64,000 nt of DNA from Gnetum montanum (GCA_015680685.1 MNCI01010141.1:283286-347285), one strand, 5' to 3'; shown: positions 45,653 through 57,556, counted from the stretch's first letter. Notes: a model not told the origin generated them from the letters alone. Numbers and translations are program-made.

Positions 45653-47552
45653 ATATCTCCTTCTTCATATGAAAGTGCCTCATCGCCTAGGTCTGAAACA
45701 GGAAATAATTAGCAGCATAATACACATGATGTTGATTCATTAGTCCCTCAAGAAGTTTGAGTGCTATATATTCATCCGGATGAGTATATACTAGACTTCA
45801 CCTTTATCCTCCATCAAGATGAACAACTACGTTGGTGAGACTTAGAAGGTAACATAGTGTTACCTCCCAATCGTTCAGTCCCAAGAATGCTTCTTCGTGC
45901 CCTCACATGAATTGGCATGCTGCACTTACATGCAGAATATGTTTTGCAAGACCATGACTTAAGAGAATAGCGTCCCACAGAGGCACAACATCAAAGGGAT
46001 TTGCAATAGGAGAGACATCATAAGTCTTTGAAGGGTAAGTGGTCGCATGATGTCCCACATGTATTAACCAAAAATGAGGGTGTTGAACCTACCTCAAGCA
46101 GTCACCCAAACAACAATGTTCCTCCCCTTAACTTTTGCCCAAGGGGTTGTTTATCAAAACCTTCATTCCACTATTCATAACCTAGGTTCTGATACCCATG
46201 GGAACAAAGGGTCTGAAAAAGGAACACATACACATGATAAAGATGGACATTTTGATTGCAATCATAATCAGGGCCGAGACCATAGAAGAGAAGGTAGTAG
46301 ACATTGTCATGGTTATAGTTCTCCTTCTTCTTCACCTTCATCATCTTCTTCATCCTCTTCATCCTCTCCTTCAGTATCCAAAAGTAGTCATAAGGAAAAA
46401 GATCATGGGGATAAAGGTAGGCAAAGTGGAATTCATAGACAAAATAACCAAGAAAGGGGACGAGGGTACTGTAGAGAGTTACGACATAAAAGAAGGAAGA
46501 GTAGGAAACAATGTAGGCATCATAGACGCCATGGATGAGACAATCATGATGAATCCCTTCTCGCTACTCAAAGTATGTTAGACATAACTGAGGCTATTAG
46601 AATTCCAACAAGGCACCAAAAAGATAGTAAGATCAGGAGATTAGCTATGAACAATATCCCATGATTTGAAAGTGGATACAACGCTGATCCTCATAATCAT
46701 TTACAAGCATTCCATGATGTGTGCGCCTTACAGAACATAGATAAAAAATGGCAAAAACTTAAGTTATTCCCACAAACATTAGTTAAAGAAGCGAAAAGCT
46801 GGTATCGATCTTTAGAACCAGAATCCATTCGTAGGTGGAGTACTATGTTAGAACTATTTAATGACAAGCACCAAATGTACTCCCAAGTGTCTAACTTGCG
46901 AAAGCAAATCCAAGGCTAGAAACAAGGAGGACATAAACCCTTGGATGCTACCATGGACCAATATTATGCACTATTACACCATTTTCCTAGCCATGGTTAT
47001 TCGCAAAGGGATCAACTGCACCATCTCATGGATGGGCTTAGGCATGAAATGAGAAGAACCCTTGGGAATTATGCCCAAGCAAGACTATCTAAGCTTAGGT
47101 CCCATCAAATTCAAAAACTATTTGAGTAAGTTGCTAAGAAATAAGGTGAGCTATGGAAAAGAGAAAGTGCGAAAGAGTATAACTAAGATCCTTCCCTCTA
47201 GAAGAGGGGACTAAGATTTTGTGAGGATGAAGAAGAGTCACCACTCAAAGAGATGGTGAATAGGAAAAATTTGCCTCTCCAAAAGTTGACATTAGAAGTA
47301 TCTATTCTTAAAATAGTAGAGGAGTATAGAGAGCAAGGTAGTGATTATGAAAAGAAAAAAAGAGAAGCTAAACATGCACATAACAAGGGTAAGGGAAAAT
47401 TTGCCATCATTGAAGAGGTTATGGAGTTGGAAACAAATAATGATAGTGGATGTAAAATGTGTCAATATGACCATCCTAAGGGATTTTTCCATGTAATCTC
47501 ACATCTGCAAGAGTCTAGGATGTATGCACTCAACCCACGATTGAACAAATGA
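45653..47552 (+). pseudogene. G3 gag
   Basis: The start codon position reads ATA (45653). The N-terminal block is DEYILDFTFILHQDEQLRW. From 46074 to 46538 an open stretch holds a His/Asp/Gly-rich part, a run of about 20 Ser and Pro, and a basic part with RELRHKRRKSRKQCRHHRRHG. The capsid-like part follows (LKLFPQTLVKEAKSWYRSL, YYALLHHFPSHGYSQRDQLHHLMDGL, frames at 46719 and 46941). It ends with an open 47253-47552 frame with CKMCQYDHPKGFF, the compact Cys/His motif with both first Cys kept and the last lost to Phe, then LQESRMYALNPRL. A frameshift lies near 46180. Confidence 0.8.
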
Positions 47553-48217
47553 CAAGCACCCCAAAGGTTACCTTATCCTCAAGGTAACCCAAGGCAATTC
47601 CACCAATCCTTAACATACTATCCTAGTGGAACTCCATCACAAATGATTAAGAAATATCAATAGTGGCAACACCCATAATCATGGGGAATGCCACCTCCAA
47701 GGCAACAGTATCTTTATCAGCAACTTGACCCATATGGATATTACATGTAGCAGCCAATCTCCCCACATGACCCTACTAGTCACATCACTCCTCAACCTCA
47801 CTTCCAAGCCCACGAGTATTATGGGACTCCCTTTTCTAGAGGTGATATTCTGTAAGCATATCATCCTTCTCATCTAGTCGTATCTCTTCCACCAAGAGCT
47901 CCACTACCACCTACTCCAGCGATGCAAAGTGAAATCCTTACGTAGCCATAGCAACGTAACACCATGAGGGCTATTAATTCTCAACCTACTGTTGGTTCCA
48001 ACAATCACATGAAGAAAAGATATTTCTTTAGAACCAACAATCCAACCAAGCCCTTGCAATCACAAGTGTTTGATTCCTTAGATGCCTTAGTATCAATCAA
48101 AACTTTGGAGTCCCCTTTAACCCAATCACTACACTCAATGCATACAGTCATGCTAACACATGCTGTCACTGATTGGATCAAAGTTGGCCACCTTCTCAGA
48201 AAATTCTTTGATCCTGG

Positions 48218-48600
48218 GAGTCCTCTGATATACTTACAAATCACTAAAAATGCACTATGCAAGGCTCTTTTGAATTCAGGTTCTGGTGTCAACTTGATTT
48301 CTCAAGAAATGTACAAGGACCAGAACCTTCCTCCATTGAAAAAGAGCAACATCTATCTAGAGTTGACCAACTAGTCCATCACTGTCCCATTGGAACTACT
48401 GGAAGATGTTGTTACCACTGTTTGTGGGTGGTTGTACCTAGCTAACTTCCTAGTGATTCAGGTAAACAATGGTAAGGACAACTTCCCAATCATAATGAGA
48501 AGAGCATGACTAAGCACCATCAATGCATGCCTAGGAATCTACGATCTTTTCCTAGAAATATCAAAGGAAAATACATTCAGAAAGATTAAGAAGAAGAAAG
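48218..48600 (+). pseudogene. G3 aspartic protease region
   Basis: ALLNSGSGVNLI has Asn (48273-48275) in place of the catalytic Asp; the Gly is kept. LPPLKKSNIYLEL, VPLELLEDVVTTV, NFLVIQVNN, NFPIIMRRA and DLFLEISKENTF follow. The open frame 47964-48374 includes the spacer from gag. The Asp-to-Asn change alone would inactivate the enzyme. Confidence 0.75.
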
Positions 48601-48952
48601 TTCTATGCATCGCATACAGTGACATAGGGTGTAATTGCATGCAGAGGTCATGGTTTGTGCAAATTTTAACATTGCCTACATGCAATGAGTGTGCACAAGT
48701 GATCAACATACAAAGATGCCTATACGCAACAGCCACACAACAAGAAGGCACCTAGTGGCTGATAGCTAATCAAGAAATCAGTTCACTCATATGCATGGAA
48801 CCAACTGAGGGTTTAACTTGTGCTTACATCGATAGCATAGACGCATTAGAGTAAGTCCACTGCCAATGTCTGAGTCTTAACTTGAAAATGTCAACTGGGG
48901 AAAGTTCGGAATTTCTAAGAAATTAAAGTAGGAGCCCCTCAAGCTAAAGCCA

Positions 48953-49860
48953 TTGCCCACTGGTATGGAATACACGTTCCTTAAAAATAGAAAATCAGTA
49001 ATTATCAACGCTAAACTTGCTTCTCAACAGAAAGAAGAACTACTGAAGGTAATAAATAAATGGTTGAAAACCTTCACTTGCTCATATCCCAAATTAACTA
49101 GAATAGATCCTAGGATATGCCAACATAGGATTTACACTGACCCCTCCATGAAGCCTCGAAGACAACCACAGAGGCATTTGAACCCAAAGCTGAAGCAAGT
49201 AGTCAAGGAAGAAATCAAACAACTTCTCAAGGCTGGGTTCATATACCCCATTGGTGATAGCGAATGGGTTAGCACCTTAGTTATTATGCCTATAAAGGGA
49301 GGAAAATGGAGGATGTGCATACATTTTAGGCTACTGAATATGGCAACATTCAAAGATCACTTTCCATTGCTATTTTTTGACCAAGTCTTAGACACCATTG
49401 CAGGGCATCGCTACTATAGTTTTCTTGATGGATATAGTAGATATAATCAAATACAAATAGCCCTAGAAGACCAAGCCAAGGCTACGTTCACTAGTCCTTG
49501 GGGAACATTTGCATACAAACAGATGTTGTTTGGCTTGTGCAATGCCCCTACAACATTTCAACAACTAGTTCTAAACATCTTCCAATGGCAGATAGAAAAT
49601 GGTGTAGAAGTCTTTATGGATGATTTCTCCACCTATGGAGCAAAGTTTGATTAAGCCTTGGACTGGTTAGAGCAAGTGTTAAAAAGATATGTAGAAACCA
49701 ATTTGAGGCTTAACTGGCAGAAAAGCCAATTGATGGTCCAAGAAGATGTAGTACTATGGCAAAAAATCTCACACATAGAGATAGAGGTAGATCTCAAGAA
49801 AATCAAAGTTATCCAAGGAATTACCCGTCAACCAAAAACTATCAAAGATATTCAGTCATT
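48953..49860 (+). pseudogene. G3 reverse transcriptase, best-preserved RT here
   Basis: The open frame 48953-49654 (233 codons) covers most of the RT: YTFLKNRKSVIINAKLA, TRIDPRICQHRIYTD, LLKAGFIYPIGDSEWVSTLV, KGGKWRMCIHFRLLNMATFK, SFLDGYSRYNQIQIALED, FAYKQMLFGLCNAPTTFQQ and VFMDDFSTYGAKFD with both catalytic Asp. One TAA ends it, and the reading continues in the same sense with DWLEQVLKRYVETNLRLNW. In the conserved C-I-D-F-R block the Asp is His. It would need few changes to be open, unlike the rest of G3. Confidence 0.85.
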
Positions 49861-50500
49861 CCTTGGACATACTGGCTACTATAGGAGATTTATTGAGAAC
49901 TTTTCAAAGGTTGTCAAACCATTGGTGGAATTAATAAAAAAGGGCATACCTTTCGAGTGGACCAGGGAATGCGAATTAGCTTTTCAAACTCTGAAACAGA
50001 AACTAGTAGAAATACCCATTCTACAAGCTCCTAACTGGTCCAAATCATTCCATATCATGACTAACGCATCCAACTATGCCTTAGGAGTTGTACTTACATA
50101 GTTTGATGACTAGAAGTATCCTTATTACATCCACTGTGTAAGTAGAAGTATTGTTTACAACTTAACTACACTACCACAAAGAAAGAATTAGTGGCTGTAG
50201 TGTTTGCACTAGAAAATTTTAGACACTATATATTGGGATATAAAGTATATATACATACAGATCATAGTGCAATAAGGTTCCTCATGAATAAGCCAATGGT
50301 AAGCCCTTGTATCATACAATGGCTTGTAATCTTACAAGAGTTCGATCTTACAATGATCGATCGTAAGGCACCGAGAACATAGTTGCTGATCATTTATCTC
50401 AGTTGCGATGGGACAATAAAGAGGATGAGTATCCAATTTCTGATCATTTCCCTACTGAATTCTTCTTTGCTGGTGTAGTGAATAATCAATCACCCACATA
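49861..50500 (+). pseudogene. G3 RNase H
   Basis: The connection ends at FLGHTGYYRRFIENFSKVV. RNase H has FHIMTNASNYALGVVL, where the first catalytic Asp (TDAS) is Asn, then a TAG. Next come AVVFALENFRHYILGYKVYIHTDHSAIRFLMNKP (50191-50310), LQEFDLTMIDRK, and VADHLSQLRWDN after a frameshift near 50378. Confidence 0.8.
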
Positions 50501-51105
50501 GACAAACTAGTACAGTAGCATTCTTACCTATCTCCTCATCCAACAAACACCATAAGAGTTAAACCTTAAGAAGAAACAACAGTTTCCTCACCGAGCCAAG
50601 TACTTTATGGAGATCAACGGGCAAATTTACAAAGTGTGTCCCGATGGCTTAGTTCAATGGTGTGTTCCTGATATAGATCAACTGAGAGTTCTCCAAGACA
50701 CTCATGAGGGTCCTTGCGGAGGTCATTACGCTGGGAGATGAATGGCCATCAAGATCCTACTTGTAAGATATTATTCGCCTACATTATTTCGAGAAATCCA
50801 TCGTTTCGTCCAATCTTGTGAGCATTGTCAACATGATGGGGGAATAACTACTAGAATGGATGGTCTACAATAATGGATTCAACCATTAGAACCTTTCGAC
50901 ATTTGGGGAATTAATTTTATGGGGCCAATTACACCAATGTCCAATGGAAACATTTATATTATTGTTGTCATTCATTACCTAACAAAATGGGCCGAAGTAG
51001 TTGCTGTTAAAGATTGTACATCATCTATAATTGCACAATTTGTTCAACAACAAATCATAAACAGGTTTGGTGTGTCGCATGCACTTATTTCAGACAATGC
51101 AACTA
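50501..51105 (+). pseudogene. G3 integrase, truncated
   Basis: The zinc region is nearly complete: HEGPCGGHYAGR with the two His (50700 region) and SCEHCQHDGG with the two Cys (50815 region). In the core WGINFMGPI has Asn for the first catalytic Asp. [11 protein letters not shown] and [14 protein letters not shown] follow, and the match ends within the second-Asp motif at about 51105. The catalytic Glu and C-terminal domain are missing. Confidence 0.8.
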
Positions 51106-51517
51106 ATGAAAATGTTTTTCAAGAACATTCTTTTGCTTTTCCATAGAGGTCAACCAAAGGTTGTTAGCAACAAGCTGTTTGTTTTCCTCTTGTAAGGCCT
51201 TGAGTGCCTTGGTATGTGCATAAGCGCTTATGCTGCAGAGGCATCCCAAACAGCCTTTTCTTTTTCTTCTGCCACATTCTTATTCTCCGTTAGTAGTTTG
51301 GTCAATTTCTCAGTTTTGAAAGTGTCCAGTTGGTCTACAGGAACAAATTGCAAAGGGTCTCGTTGTGCTGATTGTAGGGCCATGAGCCTTTCTTGCAATT
51401 TTTGCACTCTACTTCAGCTTGCTTGGCCCTCATCTCTCTCAAGACCAACTTTCCTTTGGTGGAAATGAGGCCTGATTGAATGGCTATAACATTTTGAGGG
51501 ATGTCAAATAGGGACAC
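51106..51517 (-). pseudogene. Degenerate coiled-coil reading frame, family unknown
   Basis: On the minus strand the frame from 51517 opens MSLFDIPQNVIAIQSGLIST. With two frame changes, Lys/Glu/Gln/Leu-rich text then follows: EMRAKQAEVECK, DQLDTFKTEKLTKLLTENKN, ALKALQEENKQL. Heptad-like spacing of Leu suggests a coiled coil. I do not recognise the family. It abuts the G3 break directly, so it belongs to the sequence that replaced the G3 right end. Confidence 0.4.
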
Positions 51518-51612
51518 GCCATTTCAAGTCATAGAGAGAAATTTGAAAAACTCCCCTGTGTGAATAGTTGAAAATGATGATAAGTGGTGCAGGGCAAGTC
51601 ACATATATATAG

Positions 51613-51996
51613 GTGTATGTGACGCGATATCGTAGCCTATTGATACTTAAGGCACAACACAATATACTGAATTTTGAATATTTTTTTGAAATGAATGATG
51701 AAACTAAGGACATGTGGACAAGAGTTAAAGGGTTCCAGGGTAATTTAACTAGTTTTGAAGGCAAGAATAATTATGTGTGGGTGGAATTGATCAATAAGGC
51801 CTTGGGTGGTAAGGAAGAGAAAAAGGGTCACGTGATGGTTCATAGGAACATTGGAATTTGGAGGGATAGTAATAAGGGAAAGAATATCATTGAAAATATG
51901 CTGAAGGTAATAGATGGTGTGTGGAAGATGGGTTATGAGTGCAAAGTACAAAAATTATGCAAGTGGGTCCTCCCCAAAGCAGGTTCCAACCTATAA
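51613..51996 (+). CDS. Unrecognised open reading frame, 127 residues
   Basis: Open from ATG at 51613, but a start at the ATG near 51691 (MNDETKDMWTRVKGF) is more likely, because the upstream part looks like translated LTR-like DNA (CGATATCG, TATATATA). The text is rich in Lys, Gly and Trp (NNYVWVELINKALGGKEEKK, IIENMLKVIDGVWKMGYEC). I know no family with this pattern. It lies in retroelement debris, so it may be a fragment of a mobile-element gene or chance. Function cannot be stated. Confidence 0.25.
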   Translation: MYVTRYRSLLILKAQHNILNFEYFFEMNDETKDMWTRVKGFQGNLTSFEGKNNYVWVELINKALGGKEEKKGHVMVHRNIGIWRDSNKGKNIIENMLKVIDGVWKMGYECKVQKLCKWVLPKAGSNL

Positions 51997-53099
51997 TGCC
52001 CTTGCGTAACCACACATAAAAGTGTTTGTGGGCACTTGAAGGGTTAAATGTAATCCACACTGATTCCACACATGTAAGTATCACCAGAATGAGGTAAGAA
52101 TTCTATGCTATACGAGACATGAGCTATAATTACATGGATAGCAAGGTGATGGACTATAGAAGGGATCATAGAGATTGGGACCTGGGGTAACTAACCTAGG
52201 GCACAGTGAATCCTGCGTGTAAAGCATGATTAACGTGTCATTAACCCATCGTTCCAAGATCAAGACCAAGTCCATTCCTCTAATTAGTAACATCGCATTG
52301 TTTCATCCCATGATGAGCAACTATGAGAGTACCAGAACAACAAGGCATACGATCACTTGGCATTTTGTTCAAGCGGGGAGTGATTTTTTTTGCTTTCTGG
52401 CACTTCCTTTGTTTTTTGTTTTTCTCTTTCTTTTTTTCTCAATTGTTGAATCTAGAGAAGCCACCAACCTTTAAGAATGGGTGCATGTCTTTCCAGTGGG
52501 ACCCCCTAGAACAGCATTGGATTTTTAAGTGCCTTTTGATTGCTCTTACTCCCATTTTGTGTTAAATCTACAAGGATCTTAATACAACCACATTACGTGA
52601 TAACTCTCACAGATGTCACCAAAGAGAATCCGCAAGTTCCCTTAATGTCACACCCTAATCATTCCATCTTGGTCCATCCTTCTTCATTCTGGGTACAATG
52701 AGCACAAAATTAATTTTAAGTTTTAAGAATGTCAAGAATATCACTGTAGCCTTGAATAGAACCTCTTATTTGTAGAATGGATGAGTGGGTGTAATGGGCT
52801 CACTATCCAAATAATTGATCATTCAAGCCTCGATAACGTAAAACACACCTCAACCAATGAGCCACATGAGTGTTTTATTCGTAGATGAGATTACTTGTAA
52901 AAAGATAGAAAAGACAAAAAGAAAAAAAGATAAAACAAGAAATTGAAAAATGAAAAATTGGAAGACAAAAAATTGTAAAATTAAAGAAAATAAAAAATAT
53001 TTATTAATCCTGCTTGTTATTAGAATGGGGGATATCCCCCATAACTAAACAGTTGAGCATGGCAAGGATTAATAGTTGAAAGATGAGGATCCTTGCATG
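51997..53099. other. Unassigned stretch with an A-rich block
   Basis: No protein region was recognised on either strand. 52895-53010 is a run of AGA/AAA-rich text. A perfect 18-base palindrome lies at 53025-53042. It may be the 3' interior of G5, but nothing proves it. Confidence 0.35.
53025..53042. other. Perfect 18-bp palindrome
   Basis: ATGGGGGATATCCCCCAT reads the same on both strands. It sits after the A-rich block within AT-rich sequence. Its role is unknown. Confidence 0.8.
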
Positions 53100-53129
53100 T
53101 TGAAAATATTGAAACTTGGTTATACTTAC

Positions 53130-54997
53130 CCCATTAGGGTTCACACACTTGATTATAGTAAGCATAGTGGGGCAATTTATAAGATGTTATTCCCGAATAA
53201 AGAGTTGACCCACTATGATACTTAAGACCATAAGATGATATGCAAGGATTAGGATGTCACTCTCCATGGCTGTATTCATTGGGCCATATGGTTGTTGGAG
53301 TGTTAATTGGTGGCTCTGATGAAGTAACATGAGGCATTGGGTTCAAAGAGAAGGATGCACCACAGTGTTGGACTTGTGCGAGTTGGATAATGCAGTGGAA
53401 TTGTGTTGTCCCTTCCTACAGTCATGTCTAAAGAAGGGACTCTTTCGATGTTGAGGAGGTCTCTCACTGCTATTGGCAATAATAGCACAAGTAACGTTTG
53501 TGGGTTGTTGTTGTGGTGTAGACACTTCAAGAACATTTGGTGGTGATGTAAAAGGAGGGAAAGTATGAGAATGTTGAAATTTAGGAGAAGTGTAAGGTCG
53601 ACAAGGTGGTGGTTGTGTTGAGGACATGGGCTAATAGTATTGAGGAGAATGATAATGTAGCGAGATAGAGTATGTTGGCCTAGTTGGGGAAATAGGATGT
53701 TGAACTAGATAAGCATTTAGATTCGAATGATATGAAGGGTATCTTCATTTTAGGGATGACTTCCCCCACGACTGGGATTTTTGCCACTATGATCGAACAT
53801 AGTATCTCTATACAAACTCTGGGTGTAACATATTTCCCCAATGCTCATATAAATATAACAAGATTGGGCACTAGCCCTTGGGGTGATCATACAGGCAAAT
53901 GTTGCATTTATACGTATGATTGGCAGTTGAGCTCTTATCTTCCTCATCCCTTCTTTTCAAATGTCTAGTGATATTTTGTCCTACTTATCAGGTTGTCAAA
54001 ACTCTATCTCCAATAATATTGATATATTCTCCATACTTTTATGCATCTAAACCAACATCTTATTGATCTTTGCCTCCACTTCCTCTAATGATTGTTGTAC
54101 TGGCAAATATGGTTCTTCCTCCTTGAGATAGGTTGATTTCTCCTTGTTATGATTATGGACCTCTGTTAAGTTGAGATTTTGGTCCTATTGATGTTTTTCA
54201 ACACTCTCCCATCTAGCCATTTCTCCTTCTTCTTTTGCTACCTGCATAATAAGCTCTTGGAATTAATGGGTTTGTAGTTCGTATAGTTGACCTTGGGCAT
54301 ACACCCCTAGGGTCTCTCTTGTTTCATCACGAAGTCCATCAATGATATGATACATTAGCATTTCCTCAAAGAACTCATGGCCTAGAAAGTTGTTTAATAG
54401 TGCATAATATCTTTCTAAGGCCATGCCCAAGGGTTCATGTTGTGCTTGTTTGCACTCTTGGATTTGTTTCCTCAAGGACGACACTCTTTTATAAGTTTGA
54501 TATCTTTCGTTAAAGAGTTCTACCATGGTTGGCCAATGTCGTATCGAATTTGGTTTTAACGATTTATACCATACTTTTGCTTGGCCAACGAGTGTCATAG
54601 GAAAGAGCTTGAGTTTTTGCCAACCATTATCAATGTTGTTCCATGCACAAGCATCATAGAAGGCTTGTAAATGTTGTTGCAGATCTAATTCATAGCCTCC
54701 TAAGAAATTGGGAAAGTTGTTTAAATTGAGCCTGGGTAGACGGCTCTCTCTCTGATGCCTATGGGAGATTCAAACAGCATCTTGTATTTGCATTAGGCTT
54801 GTAGTGGCTAGTAGGGGTTCATTGTCATCGAGTAAGTTATTCTTTCATGCGTTGGGACGATGTTGCTTTCGATTATGTTTATAAGAAATCCCCACCTTGG
54901 GTTGCGTACTCCAATCTTCATTGTCATATAATTCGTTGGTTCTCCAATGAATTGCCTCACTAGATGTGGCATTATCGCAATCTTGTAGAAGAGGCAT
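53130..54997 (-). pseudogene. G5 gag
   Basis: ATG on the minus strand is at 54997-54995 (MPLLQDCDNATSSEAIHW). The capsid-like part has FPNFLGGYELDLQQHLQAFYDACAW. The open frame 54263-54598 has LVGQAKVWYKSLKPNSIRHW, YYALLNNFLGHEFFEEMLMYHIIDGL and ETLGVYAQGQLYEL, parallel to G2 and G3. Then come a charged linker with several stops and a Pro/His/Gln/Asn-rich tail (53343-53627). The compact knuckle of G2-G4 was not found. Confidence 0.75.
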
Positions 54998-55107
54998 GGT
55001 TGTGAAATTGTGTGTGACTTTTTGTAATAATTTATTCCTGAAAGATATATCGTTAATTCCTATACAGCAACATTGTATGATATAACTAATCTAGATAACT
55101 AGCACCG

Positions 55108-55125
55108 TCCCTAGCAACGGCGCAA
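55108..55125 (-). other. G5 primer-binding site, tRNA-Asp type
   Basis: The minus strand reads TTGCGCCGTTGCTAGGGA, three changes from the plant tRNA-Asp complement. It keeps two of the three CpG sites and is the best-kept of the five in the window. Confidence 0.85.
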
Positions 55126-55126
55126 A

Positions 55127-55911
55127 TGATCAGTGGCAAGGTACCCCTACACTCAACCATACGAATACAAGCGTTTCACGCACGATTTGGTCAAACTCTA
55201 CAGACATACTAGTTGTGGTATCTAGATAGTCACTGTTAGATCACATTTCGCTATCTTTCCACCTAGACTAGTATTAGCTTTGTCACATATGGTTTAGTCC
55301 AAAGTGAGGTGTATGATATGTCCCTACACTAATGCTTCTCCTAGGTATGATGAGAAGTAATATTAACTAAGCTAAGAGAGAGAGGGTGAGAGAGAATCTA
55401 AGCTAGCATAAGTGCGATGAGCATCCATTCCTCAATCATCTGTACACATCTTGGACCTTGTGCATGACTACCACTGGGGTTACCAAGCGTAGATCCTAGG
55501 TATGCTACTGGGTTACCAAGTAGTCACACTTAAATGCTCGTGATCAAGTCGTACTCATTCTGTGGTTAACAGGAGTTTAGGGTGAAGAGATATTAATTAA
55601 GAAAGCAGCAAATAACAATTAAATAAATAATTAAGCTAAGTGGATGTTGCAATGATGAAGTAATCTTGATCTTTATTGTTGGTCATGTGTGTGTCCAAGT
55701 ATGTCACACTTGAATAAGGATGCCGTACAATTACAATCACCACACTGTGGGTATGCACTAGAAGGAAAAGGGTTACAAGAAGAACTACTTAAAACTAACA
55801 CTTAAAGGAAATTCTAAAAAACTCAAAACTACCTACCAGATCTATCTACCTCTTATTTATAGATGAGGAGATAGGCTGCGATATCGTGGCCAACAAAATG
55901 ATAACTCATCA
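55127..55911 (-). repeat. G5 5' LTR
   Basis: On the minus strand it spans from TGATGAGTTATC (55911) to GCCACTGATCA (55127), 785 bases. A TATAAATA box is at 55861-55854. The end block (reverse of ggtaccttgccact) matches the other LTRs. It keeps many CpGs, so it is probably the youngest LTR here. Confidence 0.8.
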
Positions 55912-56698
55912 CTAGCTAAATAGCAACTTATACTTTGTCATTTATAAGGCGTTTTGATAGTTAAATAAAAGTGTCTTTTATGAAATTTCTTATTGAGCTC
56001 AAATAGTTTAGACGATTCATAATAGATTGAATTGGAATAGCTTTATTGCAAAGTGTTTCCTCATGTTAATTTATCTTGCTTAAATATTTGAGATCCCACA
56101 CAAGTCTGCTTTCTTTTGTTTTCTCTTTCTAAAACCAATTGAATCTCTCTCTATTTCTAGTTTTCTTGTGGAATTTTCTCTCTAGGGGAAATTAAGAGCA
56201 GATTGGCAAAATTATGCTGAAATATTTTTTGTGAAATTTTATTTGTTACAAGCAATATACTTTAGGGACTATATAGACTAATATATTTGACAAAATAGGA
56301 ACCTTTAACAACTCATAATATTTGACAAAGCTAGTTGAATTTCTTTTATGATAGCCAATTACAGTTTCATGCATAACCTAACCATTTCAACATTCACAAT
56401 AGCAAACACATGCTCACATTTAGTTTGTTTCATAACCATTAAGTCTAATTGGAGGTATCTAGCCCTTGGTGTTTCCGAAGACTAGCAAGCACCTAAATCC
56501 TATTTGAAGAACACCTTTATTTCTTATAACCTAGGTTACAAGACTAGTGGTCAAACTTTGGCGATCCTAAATGGTTGCCAACAATTTTATCCATTGCATT
56601 ACTTGTAACTAAGATTATCATTTTCATTTTATTAATATTTTACTCAAAACCAACCTAAACTATAACAATTTTTTAAAAGTCGTAACATATTTTTCATA
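55912..56698. other. Unassigned spacer between G5 and G4
   Basis: AT-rich, with no protein text or repeat match recognised. No target duplication of either neighbour could be read. Confidence 0.4.
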
Positions 56699-57555
56699 TG
56701 ATGAACCATAATTAATGGGTTTCATCAACAGGCATGCATCGACACATCCCCATTGACATTACCCCATCGACACATGATTTGATGTGTTAATGCATATGCA
56801 TCAATGTGGCATCTAAGTCTACCTATATAAATGCATGCACCCACTACATTTATGGAATTAATTAGTCAATAGCTTAGTGAAGTTCTTATATTTTTTTTTT
56901 TTTTGCAACAATTAGAATATTTTCTAAGTACCTGTAGTATGAGTCAAGAAGTATTTAGATCCTTATTTGAGCATTGATGTACGTAGACACTTAAATGTGA
57001 CAAAAATAGAGATGACCTTCTTGAAATACCTTGCAACATTTGAAAATATTTTATTGTTTACTTTAATGTAGTCTACTATTTATGCAATTTACTTCCATGT
57101 CCTTAGTTAATTATATAGAATTAATTAATACACATAAGTACGACCACCTCAAACATAATGTTAATGCTTGGTAATCCCAGTAGTGCTAGCAGTTGGTAAC
57201 CTAGTAGCGTTATAATGCATTCAAGATGTGTATAATAGGTGGGACCGAATACTTATGCTAGGAAATAGCTTAAGGCATTAGATAGTTATTAGAGTAATTA
57301 ATACTTAATGACTTTGTTTTACACTTAGAATAAAGTAGATAAAAATATAAAATTATACAGATCATGTGCCTTGGTTATACTTAACCATACACTTGTACTT
57401 ACAGAAGTGGAACCAAGAAGATAATGATCACATCCTTAGATTTCCTACCTAGATAATGTATATTTAAAGAACTAAAGTTTACAAAATTCAACTAGGTTAT
57501 TCATGAATGCTTGTAATTCATGTGGTTGGATGTAGGATATACTTGTCACTCATCA
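56699..57555 (+). repeat. G4 5' LTR
   Basis: It spans from TGATGAACCATAATTAATGG to CACTCATCA, 857 bases. A TATATAAAT box is at 56824-56832. The U3 is unlike that of G2, while the R/U5 part is shared. Confidence 0.75.
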
Positions 57556-57556
57556 T

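Larger units (their letters stand above)
44765..51105 (+). mobile_element. G3: Ty3/gypsy element truncated in its integrase
   Basis: It has a 5' LTR, tRNA-Asp primer site, gag, protease, RT, RNase H and most of the integrase, in the same order and style as G2. The match stops in the middle of the integrase core at about 51105. No 3' LTR and no return of the G1' LTR were found, so the right part was deleted or replaced. ACCTT (44760-44764) would be the left target copy. Confidence 0.85.
53100..55911 (-). mobile_element. G5: Ty3/gypsy element, 5' LTR to gag only
   Basis: It is a minus-strand element with 5' LTR, a well-kept tRNA-Asp primer site and gag. No protease or RT follows, so it is truncated. 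The left edge is not resolved (about 51.5-53.1 kb). It differs from G2-G4 in having no Ser/His/Arg-rich segment in the gag N-terminus. Confidence 0.7.

Noticed and set aside
51590-51650. 3' LTR of G5 (CGATATCG and TATATATA resemble its U3)
   Set aside because: Only about 40 bases resemble the G5 LTR and the text after the TATA-like part does not match.
52226-52565. Phe-rich hydrophobic frames that look like membrane segments
   Set aside because: They come from a T-rich tract (TTTTTTTGCTTTC) and overlap each other in two frames.
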